A DNA stretch of 64,000 bases from UBA10133 sp964348455 (GTDB taxonomy: Bacteria > Patescibacteriota > Microgenomatia > UBA1400 > MFAQ01). The translations under genes were made by a program, and so were the position numbers. Positions 33,143 to 40,792 of this stretch are shown here, piece by piece (position 1 is the first letter of the stretch; each line of letters starts with the position of its first letter). The stretch lies in the NCBI GenBank assembly GCA_964348455.1, contig CAYGCQ010000001.1:1-64000 (forward strand), in the 5' to 3' direction. The notes below the pieces were generated by a model, which worked only from the letters and a program-made list of their open reading frames with translations, was not told the origin of the DNA and made no database searches.

Positions 33143-33916
33143 TTGATTGATTTTTCTCACGTAACCAAAACCTATCCAAATGGAGATGTCGTTCTAGACG
33201 ATATAAATTTCTCCATCTCTCCTGGTGAATTCGTTATTATTACTGGCAAGTCAGGGGCAGGGAAAACCACCCTTGGTCGACTTCTCATTCGAGACTTACT
33301 ACCCACCAAGGGAAAAGTAGTTATTGACGGAGAAGATCTCACCAAGATTAAGCCAAAAAATGTTTCTTTAATTCGTCGGAAAGTCGGAGTTGTTTTTCAA
33401 GACTACAAAATAATTCCTGATAAAACTGTGACTGAAAATATATCTGTAGCCCTGGACATCGCCGGATACAACAGAAAGAAAATCGGTGACAAGATAACTC
33501 GTCTCTTGGAAATGGTTGGAATTCCTGGCAAAGGCAACTTATTCCCCGGTCAACTTTCTGGAGGAGAGGTCCAGCGGGCTGCTATCGCACGAGCGATTGC
33601 TGCCGACCCACCTATTCTTTTTGCTGATGAACCCACAGGCAATCTAGACAAAGAAACTTCTGTAGAAATATTCAAACTTCTTCAGAAAATAAATTCAGAC
33701 GGCACTACAGTAATCATGGCTACCCACGATGTCACTCTTATAAATTTAAACCCCGACAGAAATATTCATCTTGAAAAGGGTAAGATTATTTCAGACGTTG
33801 ATGGCAAGCCAAATCGAACTAGTGCTAGTCACGACTCAGAAAAGAAGTCTGTCGAGACCACACCGGCGAAGACTAAAGTCAAAAAATACAAACGTAAAAT
33901 TAATCGACCGAAATGA
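33143..33916 (+). CDS. ftsE: Cell-division ABC ATPase FtsE
   Basis: A 257-residue ATPase of the FtsEX complex, which couples ATP hydrolysis in the cytoplasm to activation of peptidoglycan hydrolases outside. Walker A is GKSGAGKTT, the signature LSGGEVQRAAIARAI, Walker B ILFADEPTGNLD and the H-loop MATHD. FtsE-typical features are YPNGDVVLDDI and VGVVFQDYKIIPDKTVTEN. A Lys-rich C-terminal tail of about 35 residues is extra. The start is TTG at 33143. The stop overlaps ftsX by 4 bp (ATGA). Confidence 0.95.
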   Translation: MIDFSHVTKTYPNGDVVLDDINFSISPGEFVIITGKSGAGKTTLGRLLIRDLLPTKGKVVIDGEDLTKIKPKNVSLIRRKVGVVFQDYKIIPDKTVTENISVALDIAGYNRKKIGDKITRLLEMVGIPGKGNLFPGQLSGGEVQRAAIARAIAADPPILFADEPTGNLDKETSVEIFKLLQKINSDGTTVIMATHDVTLINLNPDRNIHLEKGKIISDVDGKPNRTSASHDSEKKSVETTPAKTKVKKYKRKINRPK

Positions 33917-34818
33917 AAACAGCCCTAAAAAACATTCGCCGCTCTCCATTTCAGGCGCTAGCCGCAGTTTTCGTTATTTCTATCACCCTCAGTGTTGTCG
34001 GCATCTTCAGCTTAGTTACCTTTGCCTCTAATACCATCCTGCGAGAATTCGAAACCAAACCTCAATTAATTGCCTACCTTAAGGACGGGCACACCACCGA
34101 TCAAGTTGCTGGCATGATAAGCACACTGACTTCCACTCAAGGCATCAAGAACGCAATATACATTAGTAAACAAGATGCTCTGGAGCTATACAAAAAGAGC
34201 GTGGGTAACGACCCCATCTTACTCGGCACTGTCACTGATTGGGGGATAGTCACAGCTGACATTCTTCCCGCAAGCGTCGAGATCACCGCCTCAGACCCCA
34301 AATCATTCGGTACAATCGTTTCCATTCTAGAGAAATCAGACATTGTCAGCACCACACCTCAAGGAAAAAAAGAAATTGATTTTCCGGAAGACGTTATTTC
34401 CGAACTGGCCAAATGGACGAATGCTATCAGGGTCGGTGGTATTGGCCTCATAGTAGCCCTTACTATTGTTTGTGTCCTCACTATTATGATCATTATCTCC
34501 ATGAAAATTTCCGGACGACGTATAGAGATTGGTACCTTCAAACTTCTCGGAGCAAATAATAGTTACATCATTAAGCCTTACATCACAGAATCTCTTATCT
34601 ACGGCTTTGTTGGTGGTCTATTGGGTTGGGTATTCAGCTACATCACCCTCCTATACTCCACTCCTTTCTTGGCTCCAAGGCTGGGGGACATTATTCATTT
34701 TCCAATTCCTTTTCCTTATCTGCTTCTGCTCTTGGGTGCTTTATTAATCTTCGGTCTGGTTTTGTCTCTTGTCTCTAGCCTTTTTGCTACAGCTAGATTT
34801 ATTAAGAGATCAAAATGA
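33913..34818 (+). CDS. ftsX: Cell-division protein FtsX
   Basis: A 301-residue membrane protein with the FtsX layout: a short cytoplasmic N-terminus, one helix (about 22-42), an extracytoplasmic domain containing QDALELYKKSVGNDPILLGTVTDWGI, and three further helices. The loop KISGRRIEIGTFKLLGANNSYI is the conserved FtsX/MacB cytoplasmic element. It pairs with FtsE and transmits activation to a hydrolase. The downstream coiled-coil protein overlaps it by 4 bp and is the obvious partner. Confidence 0.95.
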   Translation: MKTALKNIRRSPFQALAAVFVISITLSVVGIFSLVTFASNTILREFETKPQLIAYLKDGHTTDQVAGMISTLTSTQGIKNAIYISKQDALELYKKSVGNDPILLGTVTDWGIVTADILPASVEITASDPKSFGTIVSILEKSDIVSTTPQGKKEIDFPEDVISELAKWTNAIRVGGIGLIVALTIVCVLTIMIIISMKISGRRIEIGTFKLLGANNSYIIKPYITESLIYGFVGGLLGWVFSYITLLYSTPFLAPRLGDIIHFPIPFPYLLLLLGALLIFGLVLSLVSSLFATARFIKRSK

Positions 34819-36032
34819 AATTCATTTTTTCAATCATCCTTTTTCTCTTAGTTTTTCTTTTGCCCACATCTGCTTTGGCGGTCAACTGTGAGGACAAGCC
34901 GGATTCAGGCTGGGACCCAAACACGCTAATTGAGTTCTGGGGAAAGGTCAGTGACGCATGCAGGGAACAAATATCCAGTAACCGTAGTGACCAAGGGACT
35001 CTAAAGCAGGCTATTAGCACCATCAATGCCAAAATAAATCTAGCTCAGGGTCAGATTAATCAGACAGACGCTCAAATTACCGCCCTGGAAAAAGATATTA
35101 CCGTCTTAAGTGGAGTTATTGAAACAGTCAAAGACTCCCTGTCGCAGCTCACCACAATCTATCTTGCCCGAGTCCAAGAAAGTTATCGTCGCTCTAGAGT
35201 CACCCCAATAGATCTAATTTTTTCTACCAATTCCATGGGTGACTACTTCACAAAACTGAAATACTTAAATTCCGTCAAAGCAAAAGATCAGTTAATTCTT
35301 AAAGAGTTGGAAAACTCTAGGCAAGACTATGATCTACGTAAACAAACCCAAGAATCAAAGCAGTTGGAAATAGAAAAGCTTCAGGCAAAGCTTGAATCGC
35401 AAAAGAAACTATTGGTTTCGCAACAAAAAGAAAAACAAAACCTTTTAGTTCTTACTCAGAACGATGAAAAGAAGTTTGAATCCATCTTGAAACAAGCCAT
35501 TGCTCAGGTCACAGCCATGAGAGGGTTCACCTCTGGCGCTACTCCTGTAAAGGATCAAACTCACTGTGATGACTGGGGTTGTTATTACAGTCAAAGAGAC
35601 TCTGCTTGGTTCTATAACAATATTGGTAACTCTACTGAAGTGCTTGGTCGTGTTGGCTGCTTGATAACCTCCTGGGCTATGGTCACTTCTCACTATGGAA
35701 AAAATCTAAAGCCCTCCGATATTGCGGGTAGTACAGCACCTTTCTACCTGGACACTGCCTACATGGTATTTTCAGGTTGGAGTGTAAATGGAGTGTCTGT
35801 TAGTCGTAGTAGTATTCCGAAAGACAAGATAGATGAGGAACTCAATGCCGGAAGGCCAATTATTGTCGGACTAAATACTAGTGCTGGTACTCACTTCATA
35901 GTTCTAAAGGGAAAGAATGGAGATGAATACATCATGAACGACCCTTATATGGAAAATGGTTATGATAAACCATTCCTGAGCACCTACAGCTTCAATCAAG
36001 TTTTCCGTTTCGATAAAGTTTCCGTCAACTAA
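34815..36032 (+). CDS. FtsEX-linked secreted coiled-coil protein with C39-like cysteine peptidase domain
   Basis: A 405-residue exported protein. A signal peptide (1-22) is followed by a long coiled coil (about 55-230) of the kind that lets EnvC, PcsB or CwlO-group proteins dock on FtsX. The C-terminal domain (about 250-400) is a papain-like C39-type peptidase. The candidate catalytic Cys lies in GRVGCLITSWAMV, the His in GTHFIVLKG and the Asp in MNDPYM. Most known FtsX partners carry M23, CHAP or NlpC domains, so a C39-type domain is unusual. Its 4-bp overlap with ftsX supports a role in septal wall cleavage; the actual bond cut is unknown. Confidence 0.82.
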   Translation: MKFIFSIILFLLVFLLPTSALAVNCEDKPDSGWDPNTLIEFWGKVSDACREQISSNRSDQGTLKQAISTINAKINLAQGQINQTDAQITALEKDITVLSGVIETVKDSLSQLTTIYLARVQESYRRSRVTPIDLIFSTNSMGDYFTKLKYLNSVKAKDQLILKELENSRQDYDLRKQTQESKQLEIEKLQAKLESQKKLLVSQQKEKQNLLVLTQNDEKKFESILKQAIAQVTAMRGFTSGATPVKDQTHCDDWGCYYSQRDSAWFYNNIGNSTEVLGRVGCLITSWAMVTSHYGKNLKPSDIAGSTAPFYLDTAYMVFSGWSVNGVSVSRSSIPKDKIDEELNAGRPIIVGLNTSAGTHFIVLKGKNGDEYIMNDPYMENGYDKPFLSTYSFNQVFRFDKVSVN

Positions 36033-36075
36033 TTTACTCCACTCACATTACTTCGTAAATGCAAGGTACCCCACC

Positions 36076-36616
36076 CCTGTCATTCTGAACTTGATTCAGA
36101 ATCCAGTCTCCACCCCCCGTCATTGCGAATTTCGGTATTACGAACCGAAGCAATCTCACTGCACCAATAATTTTGTCATCCTCGCGAGCGGGCCGCTGGT
36201 ACCCGAAGGGGTAGATCCACACTCCACCTACACAACCACCTACCATCCGAGGTACCCCACCACTTGTCATTCTGAACTTGATTCAGAATCCAGTCTCCAA
36301 CCACCCACCCATCCGAGGTACCCCACCACTTGTCATTCTGAACTTGATTCAGAATCCAGTCCCCAACCACCCGTCATTGCGAATCTCGTACTCGAGCTGA
36401 AGCAATCACACTCCACCAATAATTTTGTTATCCTCGCGAATGCCACCTCTCACCATTCCAATGTACTCCACTCCTTGTCATTCCCGACCTGATCGGGAAT
36501 CCACAACCATCAGACATCCCCATAATTCGTCATTCCGACCGAGCTTTTGCGAGTGGAGGAATCTCACTCCATCTGTCATTGCGAAGCTGTACTCAGCTGT
36601 GGCAATCTCACACCAT
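36076..36616 (+). repeat. Dense array of about ten REP-like palindromes
   Basis: The 634-bp gap 36033-36666 is almost entirely repeats: three TTCTGAACTTGATTCAGAATCCAGT units, several GCGAAT..GAAGCAATC units, a unit with CTGGTACCCGAAGGGGTAGATCC, and CCCGACCTGATCGGG. Two units with their spacer (CATCCGAGGTACCCCACCACTTGTCATTC) recur nearly exactly, 71 bp apart, a sign of tandem duplication. I see no gene; open frames here translate repeats. TAAAAT at 36632-36637 belongs to the next gene. Confidence 0.85.
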
Positions 36617-36666
36617 TAAACCAAAACATAGTAAAATCTACACATCTCGCACATTAAGGAGGAGTC

Positions 36667-36891
36667 ATGGAAATATTTTGGTTATTTATTATTTGTTCAG
36701 TAACCGTTTTCTTGGTCGGGTTCCATTTTTCATCCTGGTATCGATGCCCTGTTTGTAAGCAGTGGTACTGGTTGGGAAACGGAGCTACTTTAATTGAGCA
36801 GCCCGATGGCAATCTTGTTCTTTCTCACGGAAAAGAAGCCCATAAGCATACCCGGGGCTATCACGGACTTGGAAGTAAGCCAACTTGCTAA
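36667..36891 (+). CDS. Small protein with N-terminal helix and a CPVC motif, 74 aa
   Basis: No family recognised. Residues 3-22 form a hydrophobic helix. WYRCPVCKQWYWLGNG follows, half of a zinc-ribbon or a redox-like CxxC, then His-rich HGKEAHKHTRGYHG and a C-terminal Cys. The start is set by a strong Shine-Dalgarno site AAGGAGGAG (36656-36664), rare in this window. TAAAAT at 36632 allows a leader of about 22 nt. It shares a transcript with the next gene. Confidence 0.7.
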   Translation: MEIFWLFIICSVTVFLVGFHFSSWYRCPVCKQWYWLGNGATLIEQPDGNLVLSHGKEAHKHTRGYHGLGSKPTC

Positions 36892-36914
36892 ATATATTTC
36901 AAAAGGAGTACTAG

Positions 36915-37103
36915 ATGATTGATTGGAACTGTGGTTGCGGATGCATCGGAATAATTCCTGTATTAATCGCCTTTGGAATTGCCTTGGCACTGGGAAAAAC
37001 ATTCTTGGTTGCCTTGGGAGTAGCATGTATCACAATGGGTGCTTGGATGGTTCTCGGCAACATTGTTTATATTGCCGGAGAACTACTCTTTGGCACAAGA
37101 TAA
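36915..37103 (+). CDS. Small hydrophobic membrane protein, 62 aa
   Basis: No family recognised. It starts MIDWNCGCGCIG and continues with two hydrophobic helices (about 10-30 and 33-56). The Cys-Gly-Cys-Gly-Cys cluster near the N-terminus is striking and could bind metal or be lipidated. AAAAGGAG lies 6 nt before the ATG. It is 23 bp after the CPVC gene and is followed at once by a strong terminator, so the two form a short operon. Confidence 0.7.
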   Translation: MIDWNCGCGCIGIIPVLIAFGIALALGKTFLVALGVACITMGAWMVLGNIVYIAGELLFGTR

Positions 37104-37111
37104 TTTATTTT

Positions 37112-37136
37112 GCCCTCGATTACTCGAGGGCTTTTT
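37112..37136 (+). terminator. Intrinsic terminator
   Basis: GCCCTCGA (37112-37119) pairs perfectly with TCGAGGGC (37124-37131) around TTAC and runs into five T. It ends the two-gene CPVC/CGCGC operon. A terminator with the same CTCGA..TCGAG core follows the gene at 41782. Confidence 0.9.
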
Positions 37137-37154
37137 ATAAATACATTTAAATTG

Positions 37155-37218
37155 TGATATTATTTCTTTGAGACCAACTCCGTATCTTGTAACTTTGTTT
37201 CAGGATTAGATTGGTCTC
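37155..37218 (+). other. Extended -10 and an 8-bp inverted repeat, possible small RNA
   Basis: TGATATTAT (37155-37163) is an extended -10. A start about seven bases later falls at GAGACCAA (37170-37177), which pairs perfectly with TTGGTCTC (37211-37218) around 33 bases. There is no T tract after the stem, so an RNA end is not visible. Confidence 0.35.
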
Positions 37219-37234
37219 ACTATCTTTAAATCGA

Positions 37235-37522
37235 TTACAGTGGACTCATATTCAAAACAGCCTGACTTATTATTGCTCCAAGCCATTCACCAATTACCGG
37301 TACCAAGTTAATTTTTCCCAGTAAATATACTAAAACCGCAAAGATAATAGTGGCTCCTATCGCGTATCCAAAACCCGTAAGTATGCCTCGAAAAAAAGAA
37401 TGCCAAAAAGAGTTTCTGGTATAGAGTTTAGTTAATATAACATTGAGTTTTTCAATCTCTGAAGCGAGATCAGCTTGAACAAGCTTGTCTTGAATCTGTA
37501 ACGTTTTTTCTGTATTTATCAT
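37235..37522 (-). CDS. DUF5665-like membrane protein, 95 aa
   Basis: A small protein with a charged N-terminal helix followed by the pattern FFRGILTGFGYAIGATIIFAVLVYLLG and PVIGEWLGAII, which matches DUF5665 proteins common in Gram-positive and CPR genomes. It probably has one or two membrane helices (about 48-72 and 76-92). Function is unknown. TATAAT on the minus strand (37537-37532) ends nine bases before the ATG. Confidence 0.7.
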   Translation of the reverse strand: MINTEKTLQIQDKLVQADLASEIEKLNVILTKLYTRNSFWHSFFRGILTGFGYAIGATIIFAVLVYLLGKINLVPVIGEWLGAIISQAVLNMSPL

Positions 37523-37603
37523 CTTAATTAAATTATATAGACATCATGAGAACATTTCATCAAAAATATCACTTCTATGCAAATGGTATATTTATTTGTG
37601 ATT

Positions 37604-37619
37604 AACAATTTTAATTGTT
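37604..37619. promoter_or_regulatory. 16-bp perfect inverted repeat upstream of a methyltransferase gene
   Basis: AACAATT and AATTGTT flank two T. It ends 17 bp before the ATG at 37636 and could be an operator or a leader hairpin. Nothing else supports either. Confidence 0.3.
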
Positions 37620-37635
37620 CCGGTTACTAGGGAAT

Positions 37636-38787
37636 ATGAATATAACGTATGGGAAGCCTGTAGATATTTTTAAGTTAAAAAGCGATGTTCAAGAGTCTTT
37701 TTTAGATCGAGTTGCCAAGCACCATCACAAAGTAGAATTGCTATTCTCAGACAAGGAAGTTTCTACAATTACCTGTCCAGTTTGCGGTACAGATTGTTCT
37801 AGCCAGCCAGTTATCATAATTCATGGAGGAAAATATCTTGAGTGTCACAAATGTAATCACAAGTTTGTTGGAAACAGATTAAGCCTTTCTGAGTTGGTCA
37901 AATTTTACAAAACCAGCGAAGTCTACTCCTCTACGTATACAAATAAAAAAACTAGTGATCAAAGAGTCAAAGACGTTTCCCTCCCAAAAGCAACTTGGTT
38001 AATCAATGAGTTTGTAAAAGCGTACGGTAGGAAACCCAAAAGTATTTTGGACGTAGGCGCAGGTGGAGGGCACATGGTTAGAGCATATAACCTTTTAGGT
38101 ATCCAAGCTCAAGGAATAGAGATTAGCAAAGATTCAAATAAATTTGCAAAGGATAATTTTGATTTAAAGTTGCTTAATAAAGATTATTTAAAAACGAGTT
38201 TAAATGATTTTATAAATCCTCCTGAAATAATTAGCTTTTGGGGAGTGCTAGAACACGTTTCAAGCCCTATTAGTTTTTTAAAAAAAACAAAGACTCTATT
38301 ATCGAATCAGAAAAGTAACTTAGTAGTAGCTGCCGTTCCAAATTTCAGAAGCGGAAGTACGGCAATTCAGACTCTTTATCCATCGACTGTCCTAAGGAAT
38401 ATTGGCCCGGAAAGTCATCTACACATGTTTACAATAGAATCAATTCAGAAAGCATTTGAACTAACAGGTTTTGAGCCTGTAGCCGCGTGGTATTTTGGGA
38501 TGGATGCGTATGAGTTCTGGACACAAATAGTGACTTGCAACAGAATTATAGAAATTAAACAGAATAAAGATCTATTTTTTAGACGACTTAAACAGTCTAT
38601 GGCAAAATATAAAATAAGCAAGAGCATTTTTAAGCCTATTTCAAATTTAGTTGAGGCATTGATTGAGAGACCAGATATCTCAAAAGATTACAACCTGTTT
38701 AACATCATGCTTACAGATTTACAGCAAAATTTTGACAGAGACCAGGCTTCAGATGAAGTTGTTTTGGCTGGGAAAATAAATAAATAA
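37636..38787 (+). CDS. Class I SAM methyltransferase with N-terminal zinc-ribbon-like motif
   Basis: A 383-residue protein. Residues about 45-85 carry CPVCGTDCS and CHKCNHKF, a zinc-ribbon-like region as in many O-/C-methyltransferases acting on sugars or lipids. The SAM domain follows, with ILDVGAGGGHMVRAY (motif I), GIEIS, and FWGVLEHVSSP, where the EHV signature is typical. The C-terminal third is unassigned. AGGGA before the ATG at 37636 favours that start over a TTG 21 bp upstream. It stands alone, so the substrate is open. Confidence 0.82.
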   Translation: MNITYGKPVDIFKLKSDVQESFLDRVAKHHHKVELLFSDKEVSTITCPVCGTDCSSQPVIIIHGGKYLECHKCNHKFVGNRLSLSELVKFYKTSEVYSSTYTNKKTSDQRVKDVSLPKATWLINEFVKAYGRKPKSILDVGAGGGHMVRAYNLLGIQAQGIEISKDSNKFAKDNFDLKLLNKDYLKTSLNDFINPPEIISFWGVLEHVSSPISFLKKTKTLLSNQKSNLVVAAVPNFRSGSTAIQTLYPSTVLRNIGPESHLHMFTIESIQKAFELTGFEPVAAWYFGMDAYEFWTQIVTCNRIIEIKQNKDLFFRRLKQSMAKYKISKSIFKPISNLVEALIERPDISKDYNLFNIMLTDLQQNFDRDQASDEVVLAGKINK

Positions 38788-38831
38788 TTTTCTGGAATAC
38801 TCAAACCTTTTTTTGGATTAAAAATTACTTC

Positions 38832-38860
38832 TTGACATCTTATTATTTTTATGTAAATAT
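38832..38860 (+). promoter_or_regulatory. Promoter with consensus -35 and extended -10
   Basis: TTGACA (38832-38837), a 17-bp spacer ending in TGT, and AAATAT (38855-38860). The predicted start near 38867 coincides with the first base of the hairpin series. This is one of few TTGACA boxes in the window. Confidence 0.6.
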
Positions 38861-38866
38861 ATAGAT

Positions 38867-38942
38867 AATCAAGAGCGCAAGCTTTTGATCAGAAATACTA
38901 GCAATAGTAAATCGGAAGAAGGCTCCGCAAGGAGTTCTTTTT
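38867..38942 (+). ncRNA. Candidate small RNA: three consecutive hairpins, each capped by GCAA
   Basis: Hairpin 1 is ATCAAGAGC-GCAA-GCTTTTGAT (38868-38889, 9 bp with one G-U). Hairpin 2 is TACTA-GCAA-TAGTA (38896-38909). Hairpin 3 is AGAA-gg-CTCC-GCAA-GGAG-TTCT (38917-38938) running into a T tract, i.e. a terminator. It has its own promoter and terminator. The next gene has a separate -10 (TATATT, 39015-39020), so this is probably a stand-alone RNA of about 76 nt. I do not recognise a known family. Confidence 0.65.
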
Positions 38943-39028
38943 CTTTTTATACCCCTTTTTTTGTTTCTTACTCTGAGTATTTAATTCAATATATTTTTTG
39001 GTGATATTTCTTGCTATATTTAGTTATA

Positions 39029-39934
39029 GTGAAACAAATCCTGCCCTTGTTGTTTCTTATTATTTTTTTGGCATTGCCCGGTTCCGTATCTGCTTCTATA
39101 AACTTCACAATCGAAAATCCAATCATGGAAGGGGATTACTACATAGTTGACACCACCCTATCAGGAATCTCATCTTCTTCTGCTTATCTTTTTGGAGTTT
39201 TTACAAACACCTCTTCACCCAACTACTTCGGCTCCACGTGGGGACAAAAAGAAACTTGGGTAGATTACCAATCATTCGATAAAGATTTTATTATTTCTAA
39301 TTTTCCAATAATCCAAAAAGACATTTCTCAAAAAATTTGGATTAAGCCAGATTATTTAGATTCCGGCTACAAAGGTCCTGGTGAGTACTTTCTTAAGCTC
39401 AGGCGATACACCGGAAGTAGCGATAATTCTGCCGGCGACTCAAACGTCCTCACTGTTCACCTTACGGAACCACTAATTACTCCGACAAGCACACCTTCAC
39501 CAACCTCAACTCTCTCCATCACTGTCACCCCGACCGTAGTGGAGGGGTCTCAAGCCACCCCCACGAAAACTCCAACTCCAACAGCCATCCCCACCAAGAC
39601 TCCCACACCAACTCCACAAAAAACCTCCACACCTACCCCGTCATTGCGAGAAGGTACTCCGACACGGCAATCTAGCCCATCAACCACTCCATCTACTTTT
39701 CTATCATCTGATATCTCTCCTTCCTACATCCTCGGCGACTCCACCTCTTCCTCCACCTCTGACCACAACAATAGTGTCATTCCCGACCTGATCGGGAATC
39801 CATCTGGTGAATCGTCACCTTCTTCAAAATATGTTAAGTCATCTCCCTCCGCCCTCAAATATACTTTCATCTTTGGTGTCATTATTTCTTCGATTTCTGG
39901 AGGAGTTCTATATTTTCGTCTCAGGAGCGTCTAA
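39029..39934 (+). CDS. Secreted Thr/Pro-rich anchored protein containing in-frame REP elements
   Basis: A 301-residue protein with a signal peptide (1-22), a beta-rich N-terminal domain of about 125 residues with no family I recognise, a long Thr/Pro/Ser linker and a C-terminal helix (about 280-298). Three palindromic repeats lie in frame within the linker: 39524-39551, 39639-39674 and 39776-39804, the last translated as SVIPDLIGNPSGE. GTG at 39029 is preferred because TATATT ends eight bases before it; a TTG 18 bp upstream is the alternative. Confidence 0.7.
   Translation: MKQILPLLFLIIFLALPGSVSASINFTIENPIMEGDYYIVDTTLSGISSSSAYLFGVFTNTSSPNYFGSTWGQKETWVDYQSFDKDFIISNFPIIQKDISQKIWIKPDYLDSGYKGPGEYFLKLRRYTGSSDNSAGDSNVLTVHLTEPLITPTSTPSPTSTLSITVTPTVVEGSQATPTKTPTPTAIPTKTPTPTPQKTSTPTPSLREGTPTRQSSPSTTPSTFLSSDISPSYILGDSTSSSTSDHNNSVIPDLIGNPSGESSPSSKYVKSSPSALKYTFIFGVIISSISGGVLYFRLRSV
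39524..39551 (+). repeat. In-frame REP-like element (CCGACC..GTGGAGGGGTC type)
   Basis: GTCACCCCGACCGTAGTGG followed by AGGGGTCTC matches the intergenic GTCATCCCGACC..GTGGAGGGATC units. It is translated within the Thr/Pro linker of the host gene. Confidence 0.6.
39639..39674 (+). repeat. In-frame REP-like element (GTCATTGCGAG..GGCAATCT type)
   Basis: CGTCATTGCGAGAAGG and ACACGGCAATCTA match the intergenic GCGAGG..GGCAATC units, as at 59761-59793. It encodes part of SLREGTPTRQSS. Confidence 0.65.
39776..39804 (+). repeat. In-frame REP-like element (CCCGACCTGATCGGG type)
   Basis: The unit GTCATTCCCGACCTGATCGG plus GAATCCATCTGG is identical to the intergenic copy at 33082-33113, yet here is read as VIPDLIGNPSG within a gene. 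Confidence 0.85.
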
Positions 39935-39944
39935 AATAGCCCTT

Positions 39945-40334
39945 ATGAGGAAATTTATTCTTAGATACGTTCCTGTACTGTTGTGGATGTCCATGATGTT
40001 TTTTGTCTCGTCTCGATCAAATCTACCTGTGACAGGTACCTACACCGAAGACTTTATTTCCAAAAAACTTGCTCATGTATTTGAATTCACAATCCTTATG
40101 TTTTTAATGTTTCGGGCAGTAGGGCATAAAAGTCCCGCCAAAGCATTTCTCCTTGCTCTAATTTTTGCCTTTACAGACGAGACTCATCAGCTATTCATCC
40201 CGTCTAGAACCGGTATGCTCAGAGATGTAGCTATCGACTCTATTGGACTCATAATCGCATCAATTGCAATTATTAAATTTCAACTATGGAACAGCTTTTT
40301 GTTAGCTCATCCACCGAAGAAACTCAGGATATAG
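39945..40334 (+). CDS. VanZ-like membrane protein, 129 aa
   Basis: A short VanZ-family protein. It has the typical opening (RYVPVLLWMSMMFFVSSRSNLP), a SKKLAHVFEFTIL helix containing the conserved His-Glu, and FTDETHQLFIPSRTGMLRDVAIDSIG, the family signature. There are about four helices. Function in bacteria at large is unclear; VanZ is linked to low-level teicoplanin resistance. TAAAAT ends seven bases before the ATG at 39945. Its 3' end overlaps tsaE by 49 bp, an unusually long overlap. Confidence 0.88.
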   Translation: MRKFILRYVPVLLWMSMMFFVSSRSNLPVTGTYTEDFISKKLAHVFEFTILMFLMFRAVGHKSPAKAFLLALIFAFTDETHQLFIPSRTGMLRDVAIDSIGLIIASIAIIKFQLWNSFLLAHPPKKLRI

Positions 40335-40723
40335 CTTCTACTCTAATATCAGAGTTGGAGAAGGGGACTACTATTTGTTTGTATGGAAACCTTGCGGCTG
40401 GGAAAACCACCTTCACTCAGGGCATTGCGTATTCTCTCGGGATTTCCCGACTTGTTTCTCCCACATTTATCATTATGAGAGAGTATCCTGTCACTTCTCA
40501 TCCAGTGATTAAACGCCTATACCACATGGATCTTTACCGCCTAAACTCGATAGATGAGATCAAAGCTTTCGATGCAGATGAAATCTGGTCGGATCCAAGT
40601 AATCTTCTCGTCATCGAATGGCCCGAAAAGTTTACTGATGTACTTCCAAAGAACAGAATTGACATTCACTTCAAAGCCACTTCAGAGAATGAACGTCAAA
40701 TCCAAATCGATAACAAAGGGTAG
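40286..40723 (+). CDS. tsaE: tRNA t6A biosynthesis ATPase TsaE
   Basis: A 145-residue P-loop protein. Walker A is GNLAAGKTTFTQG (about residues 31-43), followed by SPTFIIMREY, the YHMDLYRL motif and VIEWPEKF, all diagnostic of TsaE. With TsaB, TsaC and TsaD it makes N6-threonylcarbamoyladenosine at position 37 of ANN-reading tRNAs. It lies inside the 3' end of the VanZ-like gene. A short tsaB is about 3 kb downstream rather than adjacent. Confidence 0.95.
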   Translation: MEQLFVSSSTEETQDIASTLISELEKGTTICLYGNLAAGKTTFTQGIAYSLGISRLVSPTFIIMREYPVTSHPVIKRLYHMDLYRLNSIDEIKAFDADEIWSDPSNLLVIEWPEKFTDVLPKNRIDIHFKATSENERQIQIDNKG

Positions 40724-40792
40724 GTTTTGTCAAAGTTATTTTTTCAAACTTTCATTTTCCTCGATTTGAAAATAATTCAGATAAATGATTCA

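Noticed and set aside
33143..33916. Recoding of TGA as glycine or tryptophan
   Set aside because: ftsE and several other genes end in TGA at the expected length, and RF2 is present.
36091..36492. 133-residue open frame
   Set aside because: It translates palindromic repeats (repeated SELDSESS-like peptides) and has no promoter or homology-like composition.
36076..36616. CRISPR-like array
   Set aside because: Repeats are of several types, spacing is irregular and the units are themselves palindromic; no cas genes are present. It is a REP-like cluster.
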